A stretch of 20,544 bases of DNA from Prevotella sp. UBA7764. Lineage in GTDB: Bacteria; Bacteroidota; Bacteroidia; Bacteroidales; Bacteroidaceae. Of this stretch, positions 6,437 to 14,412 are shown one piece after another. The translations under genes were made by a program, and so were the position numbers. The DNA is taken from positions 5,742-26,285 of the forward strand of contig DLDU01000021.1 of assembly GCA_002481295.1 (NCBI GenBank), in the 5' to 3' direction. Positions within the stretch are counted from its first letter, which is position 1, and each line of letters begins with the position of its first letter. The notes beneath the pieces were generated by a model. That model made no database searches. It worked only from the letters and a program-made list of their open reading frames with translations, and was not told the DNA's origin.

Positions 6437-7315
6437 ATGAAACTGATTCTTAAAAAGCCTCTGGTCATCTTTGACTTGGAATCAACAGGCTTAGACCTCG
6501 TCAATGACCGAATCATACAAATTTCTTACGTGAAAGTATCACCCAACGGTGATGAGGAGCGGAAAAACATTTTTGTCAACCCCGGCAAGCCCATCCCCCA
6601 CGAAGTACAGGAGCTCACCGGCATCACCGACGACAATGTCAAAGACGCACCCACTTTCAAGCAGTTGGCCAAGCAACTGGCAGACAGCTTCTCCGGTTGT
6701 GACTTTGCCGGATACAATTCCAATCGCTTCGACATTCCTCTGCTGGCCGAGGAGTTTCTCCGTGCCGGCATAGACTTCGACTTCTCGCGCTGCCATCTCA
6801 TCGATGCCCAAAGCATCTTCTTCAAGATGGAGCCCCGCAACCTGTCCGCTGCCTATAAGTTCTACACGGGCCACAACATGGAAGACGACTTGAAGGCTCA
6901 CCGCGCTGACCAAGACGCGGAAGCCACCTACAGAGTGCTGCAAGGTGAACTGGACATGTATAATCCTGAGAAAGCGGAAGATCCGAAGCGCGCATTACCC
7001 AACGACATGGACGCTCTGGCTGAGTTCTCTGCCATGAACGACAATGTCGACTTTGCTGGCCGCATCGTATGGAAAGAGATGAAAGACGCACAAGGTCATC
7101 CCATCCTCGACGAAAAAGGGAAGCCACGCCGACAAGAGGTCTTCAACTTTGGCAAATACCGTGGCTGGGCTGTCACCGACGTGCTCCACCGCGACCCCGG
7201 CTTCTTCAGCTGGATGCTTGGTGCCGACTTCACGCTCAACACCAAGCAAGTGCTCACACGCATCCGCCTGCGCGAGGCTAAGCTCAATATGCAAGCGGCT
7301 GCACATACTAAATGA
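6437..7315 (+). CDS. DEDDh 3'-5' exonuclease, DNA polymerase III epsilon-like
   Basis: The 292-residue protein has an N-terminal RNase T/DnaQ-type exonuclease domain (about 8-170). All DEDDh catalytic residues are visible: D13 and E15 (IFDLEST), D99 (NRFDIPLL), H155 and D160 (HRADQD). The C-terminal part (about 205-285) carries FNFGKYRGWAVTDVLHRDPG and FFSWML. This resembles the DUF3820 module often attached to such exonucleases in Bacteroidota. The expected role is 3'-5' removal of nucleotides in proofreading or repair. Its place directly after dnaN supports a replication link, though it need not be the replicative epsilon subunit. Its stop overlaps porD by ATGA. Confidence 0.9.
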   Translation: MKLILKKPLVIFDLESTGLDLVNDRIIQISYVKVSPNGDEERKNIFVNPGKPIPHEVQELTGITDDNVKDAPTFKQLAKQLADSFSGCDFAGYNSNRFDIPLLAEEFLRAGIDFDFSRCHLIDAQSIFFKMEPRNLSAAYKFYTGHNMEDDLKAHRADQDAEATYRVLQGELDMYNPEKAEDPKRALPNDMDALAEFSAMNDNVDFAGRIVWKEMKDAQGHPILDEKGKPRRQEVFNFGKYRGWAVTDVLHRDPGFFSWMLGADFTLNTKQVLTRIRLREAKLNMQAAAHTK

Positions 7316-8235
7316 TCATGATGAAACCAGCATTTCTCCTTTGCCTCTCTCTGCTCATGATGCTTTTCTCCCCCGCAAAAGGAGCATCGCAGGAGTTGAA
7401 CATGAAGGTGACTGTCAACCACAGTCAGATTCAGGGCACTGACGCCTCTGTCTTCGACAATCTGCAACAGGCGATCACCACTTTCGTCAACGACAGGCAA
7501 TGGACACACATGCAGTTTCGAAAAAATGAGAAAATCAATTGCAGCCTGGCCATCACAGTGAGCAAATATGATCCCGCGACAAATATGTTCACCTGCAAAG
7601 CACTGATCCAAGCCAACCGTCCGGTGTTCAACGCATCGTACACAACCACGCTCTACAACAACAACGACAAGGACTTTAACTTCAAATATGCCCAATTCGA
7701 CCAACTGGAGTTTAAAGACGAGATGGTTGACAATGCGCTCACGGCGGTATTGGCTTACTATGCTTATCTCATCATTGGCTTGGACCTGGACAGCTTCTCC
7801 CCTATGGGCGGTGAGGATGTGTTGCAACTTTGCATGAACCTAGCCAACAATGCCCAGAACTTGGAAGTGACGGGATGGAAAGCTTTCGACAATGACCGAA
7901 ACCGCTTCGCCATCATCAACGACTATCTTGATGGCAGCATGAAGCATTTCCGACAACTGCAATACGACTATTATCGGCTTGGACTCGACCAAATGGCCGA
8001 AAACAGCGAGCGTGGAAGAGCGCAGATCACCAACGCCATCGAAAACGACTTGAAGACTGCCCACGAGAACAGGCCAACAAGTATGCTCCCGCAGATTTGG
8101 ACCGACTACAAACGTGATGAGTTGGCAAATATCTATCAGGGCAAAGGCACTCCAAAAGAGAAAGAGGCCATCTACGACATACTCTTTTCGATCAACGCCT
8201 CTCAGAACAATGCTTGGGACAAAATAAAACAATGA
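7312..8235 (+). CDS. porD: DUF4835 family protein (type IX secretion-associated PorD)
   Basis: This 307-residue exported protein begins with a signal peptide (hydrophobic FLLCLSLLMMLF; probable cleavage near AKGAS, about residue 24-26). The mature start ELNMKVTVNHSQIQGTD and the FVNDRQWT segment are typical of DUF4835. Databases label this Bacteroidota family PorD and link it to type IX secretion, though its mechanism is poorly known. The start overlaps the exonuclease stop by ATGA; in-frame ATGs at 7318 and 7321 are alternative starts. recN follows after 4 bp. In many Bacteroidales a coaBC (dfp) gene lies between the exonuclease and this gene; here it is absent. Confidence 0.88.
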   Translation: MIMMKPAFLLCLSLLMMLFSPAKGASQELNMKVTVNHSQIQGTDASVFDNLQQAITTFVNDRQWTHMQFRKNEKINCSLAITVSKYDPATNMFTCKALIQANRPVFNASYTTTLYNNNDKDFNFKYAQFDQLEFKDEMVDNALTAVLAYYAYLIIGLDLDSFSPMGGEDVLQLCMNLANNAQNLEVTGWKAFDNDRNRFAIINDYLDGSMKHFRQLQYDYYRLGLDQMAENSERGRAQITNAIENDLKTAHENRPTSMLPQIWTDYKRDELANIYQGKGTPKEKEAIYDILFSINASQNNAWDKIKQ

Positions 8236-8239
8236 CATC

Positions 8240-9904
8240 ATGCTCAAACAGTTATACATCAAGAACTTCACGCTCATCGATGAGCTTAACATTGATTTCC
8301 ATCCGGGATTCTCTGTCATCACCGGTGAGACGGGAGCCGGTAAAAGCATCATCCTCGGAGCCATCCATCTGCTCTTAGGACAGCGCGCTGACACCCGACA
8401 GATCAAGGAAGGAAGAAACAAATGCATCGTCGAGGCGCATTTCGATTTGAGTAATTACCATCTCGAAGACTTCTTTCAGAAAAACAATATCGATTACGAT
8501 GCCTCTGACTGTATCCTCCGGCGCGAAGTGAGCAGCAGTGGCAAGAGCCGCGCGTTTATCAACGATACACCCGTGTCCCTGACTCTGATGCGCGAGTGTG
8601 GTGAACTCTTGGTGGACATCCACAGCCAACACCAAAACCTGCTATTGCAGAAAGAGGACTTTCAAATGAGTGTCGTGGACATCATCGCCGACGACAAACC
8701 ACTCCTTAGCGACTACAAGCACCACTACGCCGACTATCTCCAAGCTGTGCGCAAATACGAAGAGCAGAAAAAAATCATCGCACAAAATCGTGACAACGAG
8801 GAGTTTCTCCGCTTTCAATACAATGAACTTGACAAAGCCAATCTACAAGCCGATGAACAGGAGAGTTTGGAGAGCCAAGTGCAGACACTAAGTCATATCG
8901 AAGACATCAAGAGTGCTCTGTTCCAAACGACTTCCCTGCTCAGCAACGACGATAATGGAGCCGTCAACCTCGTGAAGAATACTGCTGATGCGCTGCAAGG
9001 TCTTATCGATGTCTATCCTGAGATACAAGACGCTGCTCAGCGACTCGAATCGGCAGGCATCGAGTTGAAGGACATTGCCGACGAAGTTGACCACAAACTT
9101 GAAAACATAGATTTCGATCCTCAGCAGCTTCAACAGATGAACGACCGGTTGGACGAACTCTACTCTTTGGAGAAGAAATTTCATGTCAGTGACGTCAACG
9201 AGCTCATTGCCCAACGTGACCAACTCAAGCAAGAGATCGCCAACATCGATTGCAGCGACGACATCCTTGCCGACTTGGAGAAAGCGATGAGCGTCGCCCA
9301 CGAAGATTGCGTCAAAGTGGGACAGCAACTGAGCAAAGCCCGACAGCAGGCCGCCAAAAAGATCGAGACAGAAATGCATCAGCGTTTGGTGCCACTGGGC
9401 ATCCCCAAAGTCCGCTTCTCCATCGACATCCAGCACACCGACTGTCAGCCGATGGGCCTCGACAAGATCTCTTTCCTCTTCAGTGCCAACAGCAGCACCC
9501 CACTCCAACCCGTGGCTCAAGTGGCTTCCGGTGGTGAGATTGCCCGTGTGATGCTCTCGCTGAAAGCTATGATCAGCGGTGCCGTGAAGCTCCCTACCAT
9601 CATCTTCGACGAGATCGACACGGGTGTCAGCGGACGTGTAGCAGAAAAGATGGCTGAGACCATGCGCGAGATGGCACAACAGCATCGTCAGGTTATCGCC
9701 ATCACCCACCTACCGCAGATTGCAGCCGGTGGCACATCCCACTACAAAGTGAGCAAAGAGGAGACCTCCGAGGGTACTGTCAGCACGATGCGCGAACTCT
9801 CTGATGACGAGCGCGTACGCGAAATAGCACAAATGCTTAGCGGCAGCGACATCTCGCAGGCTGCCATCGACAATGCCCAGGCACTGCTGAATGCCCAGAA
9901 ATAG
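8240..9904 (+). CDS. recN: DNA repair protein RecN
   Basis: RecN is an SMC-like ATPase that acts at double-strand breaks with RecA. The protein has 554 residues, the family length. The Walker A motif (GETGAGKS, 29-36) follows the standard LYIKNFTLIDEL start. A Q-loop region and long coiled-coil arms (about 160-360, rich in Glu, Gln, Asp and Leu) come next. The ABC signature ASGGEIARVML is at about 429-439, and Walker B IIFDEIDTG at about 454-462. It lies 4 bp after porD, so it is almost surely in the same operon. Nothing looks damaged. Confidence 0.97.
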   Translation: MLKQLYIKNFTLIDELNIDFHPGFSVITGETGAGKSIILGAIHLLLGQRADTRQIKEGRNKCIVEAHFDLSNYHLEDFFQKNNIDYDASDCILRREVSSSGKSRAFINDTPVSLTLMRECGELLVDIHSQHQNLLLQKEDFQMSVVDIIADDKPLLSDYKHHYADYLQAVRKYEEQKKIIAQNRDNEEFLRFQYNELDKANLQADEQESLESQVQTLSHIEDIKSALFQTTSLLSNDDNGAVNLVKNTADALQGLIDVYPEIQDAAQRLESAGIELKDIADEVDHKLENIDFDPQQLQQMNDRLDELYSLEKKFHVSDVNELIAQRDQLKQEIANIDCSDDILADLEKAMSVAHEDCVKVGQQLSKARQQAAKKIETEMHQRLVPLGIPKVRFSIDIQHTDCQPMGLDKISFLFSANSSTPLQPVAQVASGGEIARVMLSLKAMISGAVKLPTIIFDEIDTGVSGRVAEKMAETMREMAQQHRQVIAITHLPQIAAGGTSHYKVSKEETSEGTVSTMRELSDDERVREIAQMLSGSDISQAAIDNAQALLNAQK

Positions 9905-9973
9905 CTCTATGCAAAACTGAAGACTCACATTTCAAGAAATCATCCCAATATCGAAAATATATAATATAAGAAT

Positions 9974-11644
9974 ATGAGAAAAACAATATCAAGCTTCCTC
10001 CTCTTTGCCTTGCTACTGCCTATGAAGGTATTGGCCCAAGGTGCCAACTTGGCTAAGGTAGCATCCAATATCTTCACATTGACGACCTTCAACGCCGACG
10101 GCTCTATTCACGGTTCCACCCATGGAGTCTTTGCTGGGGCTCAAGGTGAAGCCTTAGCTCCATGGCATGTCTTTGTAGGAGCAACCCGTGCCACAGTTAT
10201 CGACAACAAAGGGCTGCAGCACGATGTCGACGCGATCATCGGTGCTTCTGAGATGTATGATCTCTGCCGCTTCCGTGTGAAAGGCAACCATTTGCCGTCC
10301 GGCTTGAGCATCAACACAGCGGATGCACCTGCCTCTCCCGTCACCCTCGTGAGTTTCTCGACAAAGAAGGTTGACAGCCACAAGGTAAAGCCACTGCGCA
10401 CCGAGAAGTTCATGACCAACTATAACTATTATGTGTTCAACGATGTCGATGTGTCCTCCACTGATCTCGGCTGCCCCATTGTCAACGCTACCGGTCAACT
10501 GCTTGGACTCATGCAGCGTCCACAGGATGGTGGCCAGGCTTTCTCCGCTGATGCCCGACTGACCACAACTTTCACGAACAACGGTCTTTCACTCTCTGAC
10601 CCTACGCTCAAGGCTACCGCCATCCGTCCGGCTCTCCCGACCGAGGAGCAGCAGGCTACACTGATGCTGGTTCTTGCCGCTGAGCAAACCGACAGCACCA
10701 ACTACGAGACCTATATCCACGAATATATCTCTCGTTTTCCCACGGCAACTACCGGTTATCTGACACTGGCTAACTGGTATGAGCGCTACAACAAATTCGG
10801 CCTTGCCGATGCCACATTGAAGACTGAGACTCAGAAGGCCGCTAAGAAGGATGAGGCTTACTACGATTATGCCAAAACTGTATATCAAGCTGCCGTAGCC
10901 CGTGTCGATACCCTCTACCCCGCTTGGACTTTTCAGCGCGCTACGGAACTGGCTCAGCAAGCCGAAAAGATCAATCCTCTGCCGATCTATAAGCATTTGC
11001 AAGCACAAATCCTCTACGCTACAGGCCATTACGACAAAGCGTTTGAGACCTTCACTGCATTGCAAAGCACAGACTTAGGCAAGAACGGAGAGGTATTCTT
11101 CGAGTCTGCACAATGCAAGACACAGCTCAAGGCACCTACATCCGAGGTACTTGCATTGCTCGACAAAGCCGTCAGCGTACAGTCCGGCACGCCCTCTGCT
11201 CCCTATGTCCTGGCCCGTGCAAGAGTCTACGATGTCACTGGCGACTATCGCAAAGCCTTCAACGACTATCTTACTTATGACTCACTCGTCAACTATCAGG
11301 GCTCCGACGACTTCTACTATGCCAAGTTTAAATGTGAGATGAAGCTCCGCCAATATCAGTTGGCTCTCAACGACATCGCACACGCCATTGTATTGAATCG
11401 CACAGCACCCACCTACTATGCCGAGATGGCCAGTCTCCAGCTGAAAGTCGGGAAATACGACGATGCTGTAAAGACCTGTGACTTAGCCCTGCAATTGACA
11501 CAACAGTATAGCGACCTCTATATCATCAAGGGCATCGCTCTTTGTGAGTTGAAAAAGAAAGAAGAAGGTATTACGGCTTTACAGAGTGCACAGCAACTGG
11601 GCGACAGCAGAGCTGAAGGCCTCATCAAGAAATATCAGAAATAA
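9974..11644 (+). CDS. Secreted protein: degenerate trypsin-like domain plus TPR repeats
   Basis: The 556 residues begin with a signal peptide (SFLLFALLLPMKVLAQ; cleavage after VLA or LAQ). Residues about 26-220 follow the order of a trypsin/HtrA-like fold. The catalytic His (H65, LAPWHVFVGA) and Asp (D96, MYDLCRF) are in place. The expected nucleophile motif DSGGP reads D164-L-G-C-P168, so Ser is replaced by Leu. It is therefore probably a pseudoprotease unless another residue serves. Residues about 225-556 are helical TPR-type repeats (YDKAFETFTALQS, YRKAFNDYLTYDS, YQLALNDIAHAIVLN, YDDAVKTCDLALQL). A periplasmic or surface scaffold role is likely, with unknown partners. It follows recN by 69 bp and ends before a strong terminator. 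Confidence 0.8.
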   Translation: MRKTISSFLLFALLLPMKVLAQGANLAKVASNIFTLTTFNADGSIHGSTHGVFAGAQGEALAPWHVFVGATRATVIDNKGLQHDVDAIIGASEMYDLCRFRVKGNHLPSGLSINTADAPASPVTLVSFSTKKVDSHKVKPLRTEKFMTNYNYYVFNDVDVSSTDLGCPIVNATGQLLGLMQRPQDGGQAFSADARLTTTFTNNGLSLSDPTLKATAIRPALPTEEQQATLMLVLAAEQTDSTNYETYIHEYISRFPTATTGYLTLANWYERYNKFGLADATLKTETQKAAKKDEAYYDYAKTVYQAAVARVDTLYPAWTFQRATELAQQAEKINPLPIYKHLQAQILYATGHYDKAFETFTALQSTDLGKNGEVFFESAQCKTQLKAPTSEVLALLDKAVSVQSGTPSAPYVLARARVYDVTGDYRKAFNDYLTYDSLVNYQGSDDFYYAKFKCEMKLRQYQLALNDIAHAIVLNRTAPTYYAEMASLQLKVGKYDDAVKTCDLALQLTQQYSDLYIIKGIALCELKKKEEGITALQSAQQLGDSRAEGLIKKYQK

Positions 11645-11667
11645 TCATCTGACGAAAGAAAACGCCA

Positions 11668-11703
11668 ACGGCGGCTTCCAAGAAAATGCTTGGAAGCCGC
11701 CGT
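11668..11703 (+). terminator. Strong terminator after the TPR protein gene
   Basis: ACGGCGGCTTCCAAG (11668-11682) pairs perfectly with CTTGGAAGCCGCCGT (11689-11703), a 15-bp GC-rich stem with a 6-base loop. CTTTGTTTGTT follows. It ends the plus-strand block and lies between convergent gene groups. It may also act on the opposing strand, though that side has few T residues. Confidence 0.88.
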
Positions 11704-11734
11704 CTTTGTTTGTTATCAGCAGGTTGATGCAGGC

Positions 11735-11756
11735 TAAATGAACATTAAATGAACAT
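11735..11756. repeat. Two exact 11-bp tandem copies
   Basis: TAAATGAACAT occurs twice head to tail (11735-11745 and 11746-11756) in the gap between the terminator and the cinA-type gene. The rest of this 200-bp gap shows no gene. A direct repeat of this size could be a protein-binding site or slippage; no function is evident. Confidence 0.8.
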
Positions 11757-11847
11757 TAGTAATCTATCAGAAGAATAGATATAAGCTAATTTGATGTCGC
11801 AATATTCGTCACAGCACCATGAGATACCTGTATTCAACGAGATCACT

Positions 11848-12369
11848 TTATTTCTCTTCTTCCTGACTGCTGTTTTCAGCGTGCTTAGCGTTGACATACT
11901 CTAGGAAGAGGCGCAGTGCCTTATTGGTTGCAATCTCCAAGTTGATGTCGCGGCCAAAATCCTCCGTAAGTTTAAACGTCCGCACATCATCCTTAGCACC
12001 ATAACCGAGCCATATTGTACCCACTGGTATCTCCGCGGTACCGCCACCGGGACCGGCAACTCCCGTAGCCGATATGGCGTAGTCACAGTTCAGCGCATCA
12101 CAGGCACCGATAACCATCTCACGGGCCACCTCCTCACAGACAGCAGCCTGCTCAGCCAGCACCTGGGCAGAGACATGAAGCAGATTCTCTTTTACCTCAT
12201 TGGTGTAGGACACTACCCCGCCTTTGAAATACTGGGAAGCGCCGGGCACCGAGATAATCGCCTCGGCAATGCGTCCGCCTGTGCAGCTCTCTGCCGTTCC
12301 CAAGGTCTCATTATGATTGTAGAGAGCCTCTTGAATCTGGCGGCTCAACACTTTGGTTTCAAATTCCAT
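11848..12369 (-). CDS. pncC: CinA C-terminal family protein, nicotinamide-nucleotide amidase (PncC-type)
   Basis: The 173-residue protein consists only of the CinA C-terminal domain, which deamidates nicotinamide mononucleotide to nicotinate mononucleotide for NAD recycling. Family motifs are clear: TAESCTGGRIAEAI (about 24-37), VPGASQYFKGGVVSYTNEVK (about 41-60) and SATGVAGPGGGTAEIPVGTI (about 99-118). The N-terminal molybdopterin-binding-like domain of full CinA is absent, as in stand-alone PncC. The tail is charged (NSSQEEEK). It is the last gene of the minus-strand array, 54 bp after tsaD. Activity is inferred from the family. Confidence 0.92.
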   Translation of the reverse strand: MEFETKVLSRQIQEALYNHNETLGTAESCTGGRIAEAIISVPGASQYFKGGVVSYTNEVKENLLHVSAQVLAEQAAVCEEVAREMVIGACDALNCDYAISATGVAGPGGGTAEIPVGTIWLGYGAKDDVRTFKLTEDFGRDINLEIATNKALRLFLEYVNAKHAENSSQEEEK

Positions 12370-12423
12370 AATTGTCGTTCAATGATTTGATTTCTATTGG
12401 GTTATACAACTATTATTACACGC

Positions 12424-13470
12424 TTACTTGAACGTAACCTTAGAGAAAGCAGGCGCATCGATAGAGCAGAAATCCTTGTCGAGGTACTTGTAATATCCCA
12501 CGATACCGATCATCGCCGCATTGTCCGTAGTGTAGCTGAACTTAGGAATGTAGATGGTCCAGCCATAGCGCTGAGCGTGGTCGCGGAAGGCTGCTCTCAG
12601 CCCGTTGTTGGCTGATACGCCACCAGCGACAGCCACATATTTGATACCCGTAGTCTTCACGGCCATTCTCAGTTTCTTCATCAGTATGTCCACAATGGTG
12701 TGCTCAAGGCTTGCAGCCAAGTCCTGCTTATGATGCTCCACGAAGTCAGGGTCTTCTTCCACCCATTTTCTCAGATTATAGAGAAAGGAAGTTTTCAGGC
12801 CCGAGAAGGAGTAGTCCATCCCAGGGATGTGAGGCTCAGCAAATTTGTAAGCAAGCGGGTTGCCCTGGCGTGCGAGCCGGTCGATGATCGGACCACCGGG
12901 ATAGCCGAGTCCCATCACCTTGGAACATTTGTCGATAGCCTCTCCGGCCGCATCGTCGATGGTCTGTCCCAGCACCTCCATGTCGTTGTAAGCGTTGACC
13001 TTCACGATCTGAGAGTTGCCACCTGATACCAGCAGACAGATAAAAGGATAAGGAGGCATGTGGTTGTCGTCATCGCTCTCTTTGATGAAATGAGCCATGA
13101 CATGTCCCTGCAGATGATTGACATCAATGAGAGGGATTTCCAGGCTGCGCGCCAACCCCTTAGCAAAGCTCACGCCCACAAGCAGCGAGCCCATGAGCCC
13201 CGGGCCACGGGTGAAAGCGATGGCCGACAATTGTTCTTTCGTAATACCCGCACGCTTAATGGCCTGGTCCACTACAGGTACCACATTTTGCTGATGTGCT
13301 CGGCTGGCCAGCTCAGGGACCACACCGCCATAGGCGCGGTGAACCTCCTGCGAGGCCGTCACGTTGCTCAGCAGCACACCATTGCGAAGCACTGCTGCCG
13401 AGGTGTCGTCACACGATGATTCTATGCCTAAGATATAGACATCGTTATTTGTTGTTTCCATATTATTCAT
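12424..13470 (-). CDS. tsaD: tRNA N6-adenosine threonylcarbamoyltransferase TsaD
   Basis: TsaD transfers the threonylcarbamoyl group to A37 of tRNAs that read ANN codons, working with TsaB, TsaE and TsaC. The 348-residue protein has the ASKHA fold. LGIESSCDDTSAAVL (about 14-28) is the phosphate-binding start, FTRGPGLMGSLLVG is at about 86-99, and the metal-binding histidines H119 and H123 lie in HLQGHVMAHF. Conserved VSGGNSQIV, AVAGGVSANNGLR and TTDNAAMIG segments follow. An alternative start is the second Met (residue 4). It lies 41 bp downstream of map in the same direction. The assignment is certain. Confidence 0.97.
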   Translation of the reverse strand: MNNMETTNNDVYILGIESSCDDTSAAVLRNGVLLSNVTASQEVHRAYGGVVPELASRAHQQNVVPVVDQAIKRAGITKEQLSAIAFTRGPGLMGSLLVGVSFAKGLARSLEIPLIDVNHLQGHVMAHFIKESDDDNHMPPYPFICLLVSGGNSQIVKVNAYNDMEVLGQTIDDAAGEAIDKCSKVMGLGYPGGPIIDRLARQGNPLAYKFAEPHIPGMDYSFSGLKTSFLYNLRKWVEEDPDFVEHHKQDLAASLEHTIVDILMKKLRMAVKTTGIKYVAVAGGVSANNGLRAAFRDHAQRYGWTIYIPKFSYTTDNAAMIGIVGYYKYLDKDFCSIDAPAFSKVTFK

Positions 13471-13511
13471 TTTTTCTTGTAAAAGCAGAATACCACTCTA
13501 CGGGGTCTCTG

Positions 13512-14375
13512 TTACTCGGAAAGCACCTCCACGCCGTGCTCTGTCATGAGGAAGGTGTGCTCCCACTGTGCAGAGGGCAACTCATCACCAGAGATCACTT
13601 CCCATCCATAGGGATCGTCCTCGTCGATAAACACTTTCCATGTGCCCATGTTGATCATCGGCTCAATGGTAAATGTCATGCCGGGCACGAGCAACATGCC
13701 AGTGCCTCTGTGACCATAATGCAGGATGTCGGGCTCCTCATGCATCTGAAGTCCAACTCCATGACCACAAAGATCACGGACAACACCATAATGATATTTC
13801 TCCGCATGTTTTTGTATGGCATGACCGATGTCACCCACGAAACAATAAGGCTTAGCGGCCTCAGCGCCAATCTCAAGACACTCCTTGGTCACTCTGACAA
13901 GCTGCTCCTTCTCTGGTGTGGTCTTTCCGCCAATGATGAACATACGGGAAGCGTCACCGTAGTAGCCGTTATAGTCGAGTGTCATGTCCACATTCACGAT
14001 GTCGCCCTCCTGTAGCACATCTTCCTCCTTGGGGATGCCGTGGCAGACTACCTCATTGATGCTCGTACACACACTCTTGGGATAGCCTTCATAGTTGAGG
14101 CAGGAGGGATGACAGCCATGATCCTCGCAGAACTTCATGCAGATGTCGTCGATCTCCTGCGTATTCATTCCCGGGTGGATAGCTTCAGCCACAGCATCAA
14201 GGCACTGTGAATTGAGCTTTCCCGCAATGCGAATACCCTCTATCTGTTCGGGTGTACGCACCATATCACGTGTAGGCACTTCCTTGCCTTTGTTCTCCCA
14301 GTACATCACCTTCTTGTCCAGCTCTGTGGGCTCTTGACCGGGAAGGCAATGCCAACGTCTTTTCTTCTTAAACAT
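13512..14375 (-). CDS. map: Type I methionine aminopeptidase
   Basis: Map removes the initiator methionine from new proteins. The 287-residue protein carries all five metal ligands: D130 (VNVDMTLDY), D141 (GDASRMF), H205 (CGHGVG), E238 (TIEPM) and E272 (WEHTFL). The substrate histidines H112 (CHGIP) and H212 (MHEEP) are also present. A basic N-terminal extension of about 38 residues (MFKKKRRWHC, LPGQEP) precedes the catalytic domain. It may help ribosome contact and is not a full SEC-C zinc motif, having a single Cys. It lies 37 bp after metH, so methionine synthesis and methionine removal are neighbours. Confidence 0.95.
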   Translation of the reverse strand: MFKKKRRWHCLPGQEPTELDKKVMYWENKGKEVPTRDMVRTPEQIEGIRIAGKLNSQCLDAVAEAIHPGMNTQEIDDICMKFCEDHGCHPSCLNYEGYPKSVCTSINEVVCHGIPKEEDVLQEGDIVNVDMTLDYNGYYGDASRMFIIGGKTTPEKEQLVRVTKECLEIGAEAAKPYCFVGDIGHAIQKHAEKYHYGVVRDLCGHGVGLQMHEEPDILHYGHRGTGMLLVPGMTFTIEPMINMGTWKVFIDEDDPYGWEVISGDELPSAQWEHTFLMTEHGVEVLSE

Positions 14376-14412
14376 ATCTTTATAATTTTATAAGATTCTG
14401 ATTCTTTATTCT

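Noticed and set aside
8888..9709. 273-codon minus-strand frame
   Set aside because: It lies fully within recN on the opposite strand, with no signal or motif.
13296..14015. 239-codon plus-strand frame
   Set aside because: It spans the antisense of tsaD and map and does not respect their boundary. No family is recognisable.
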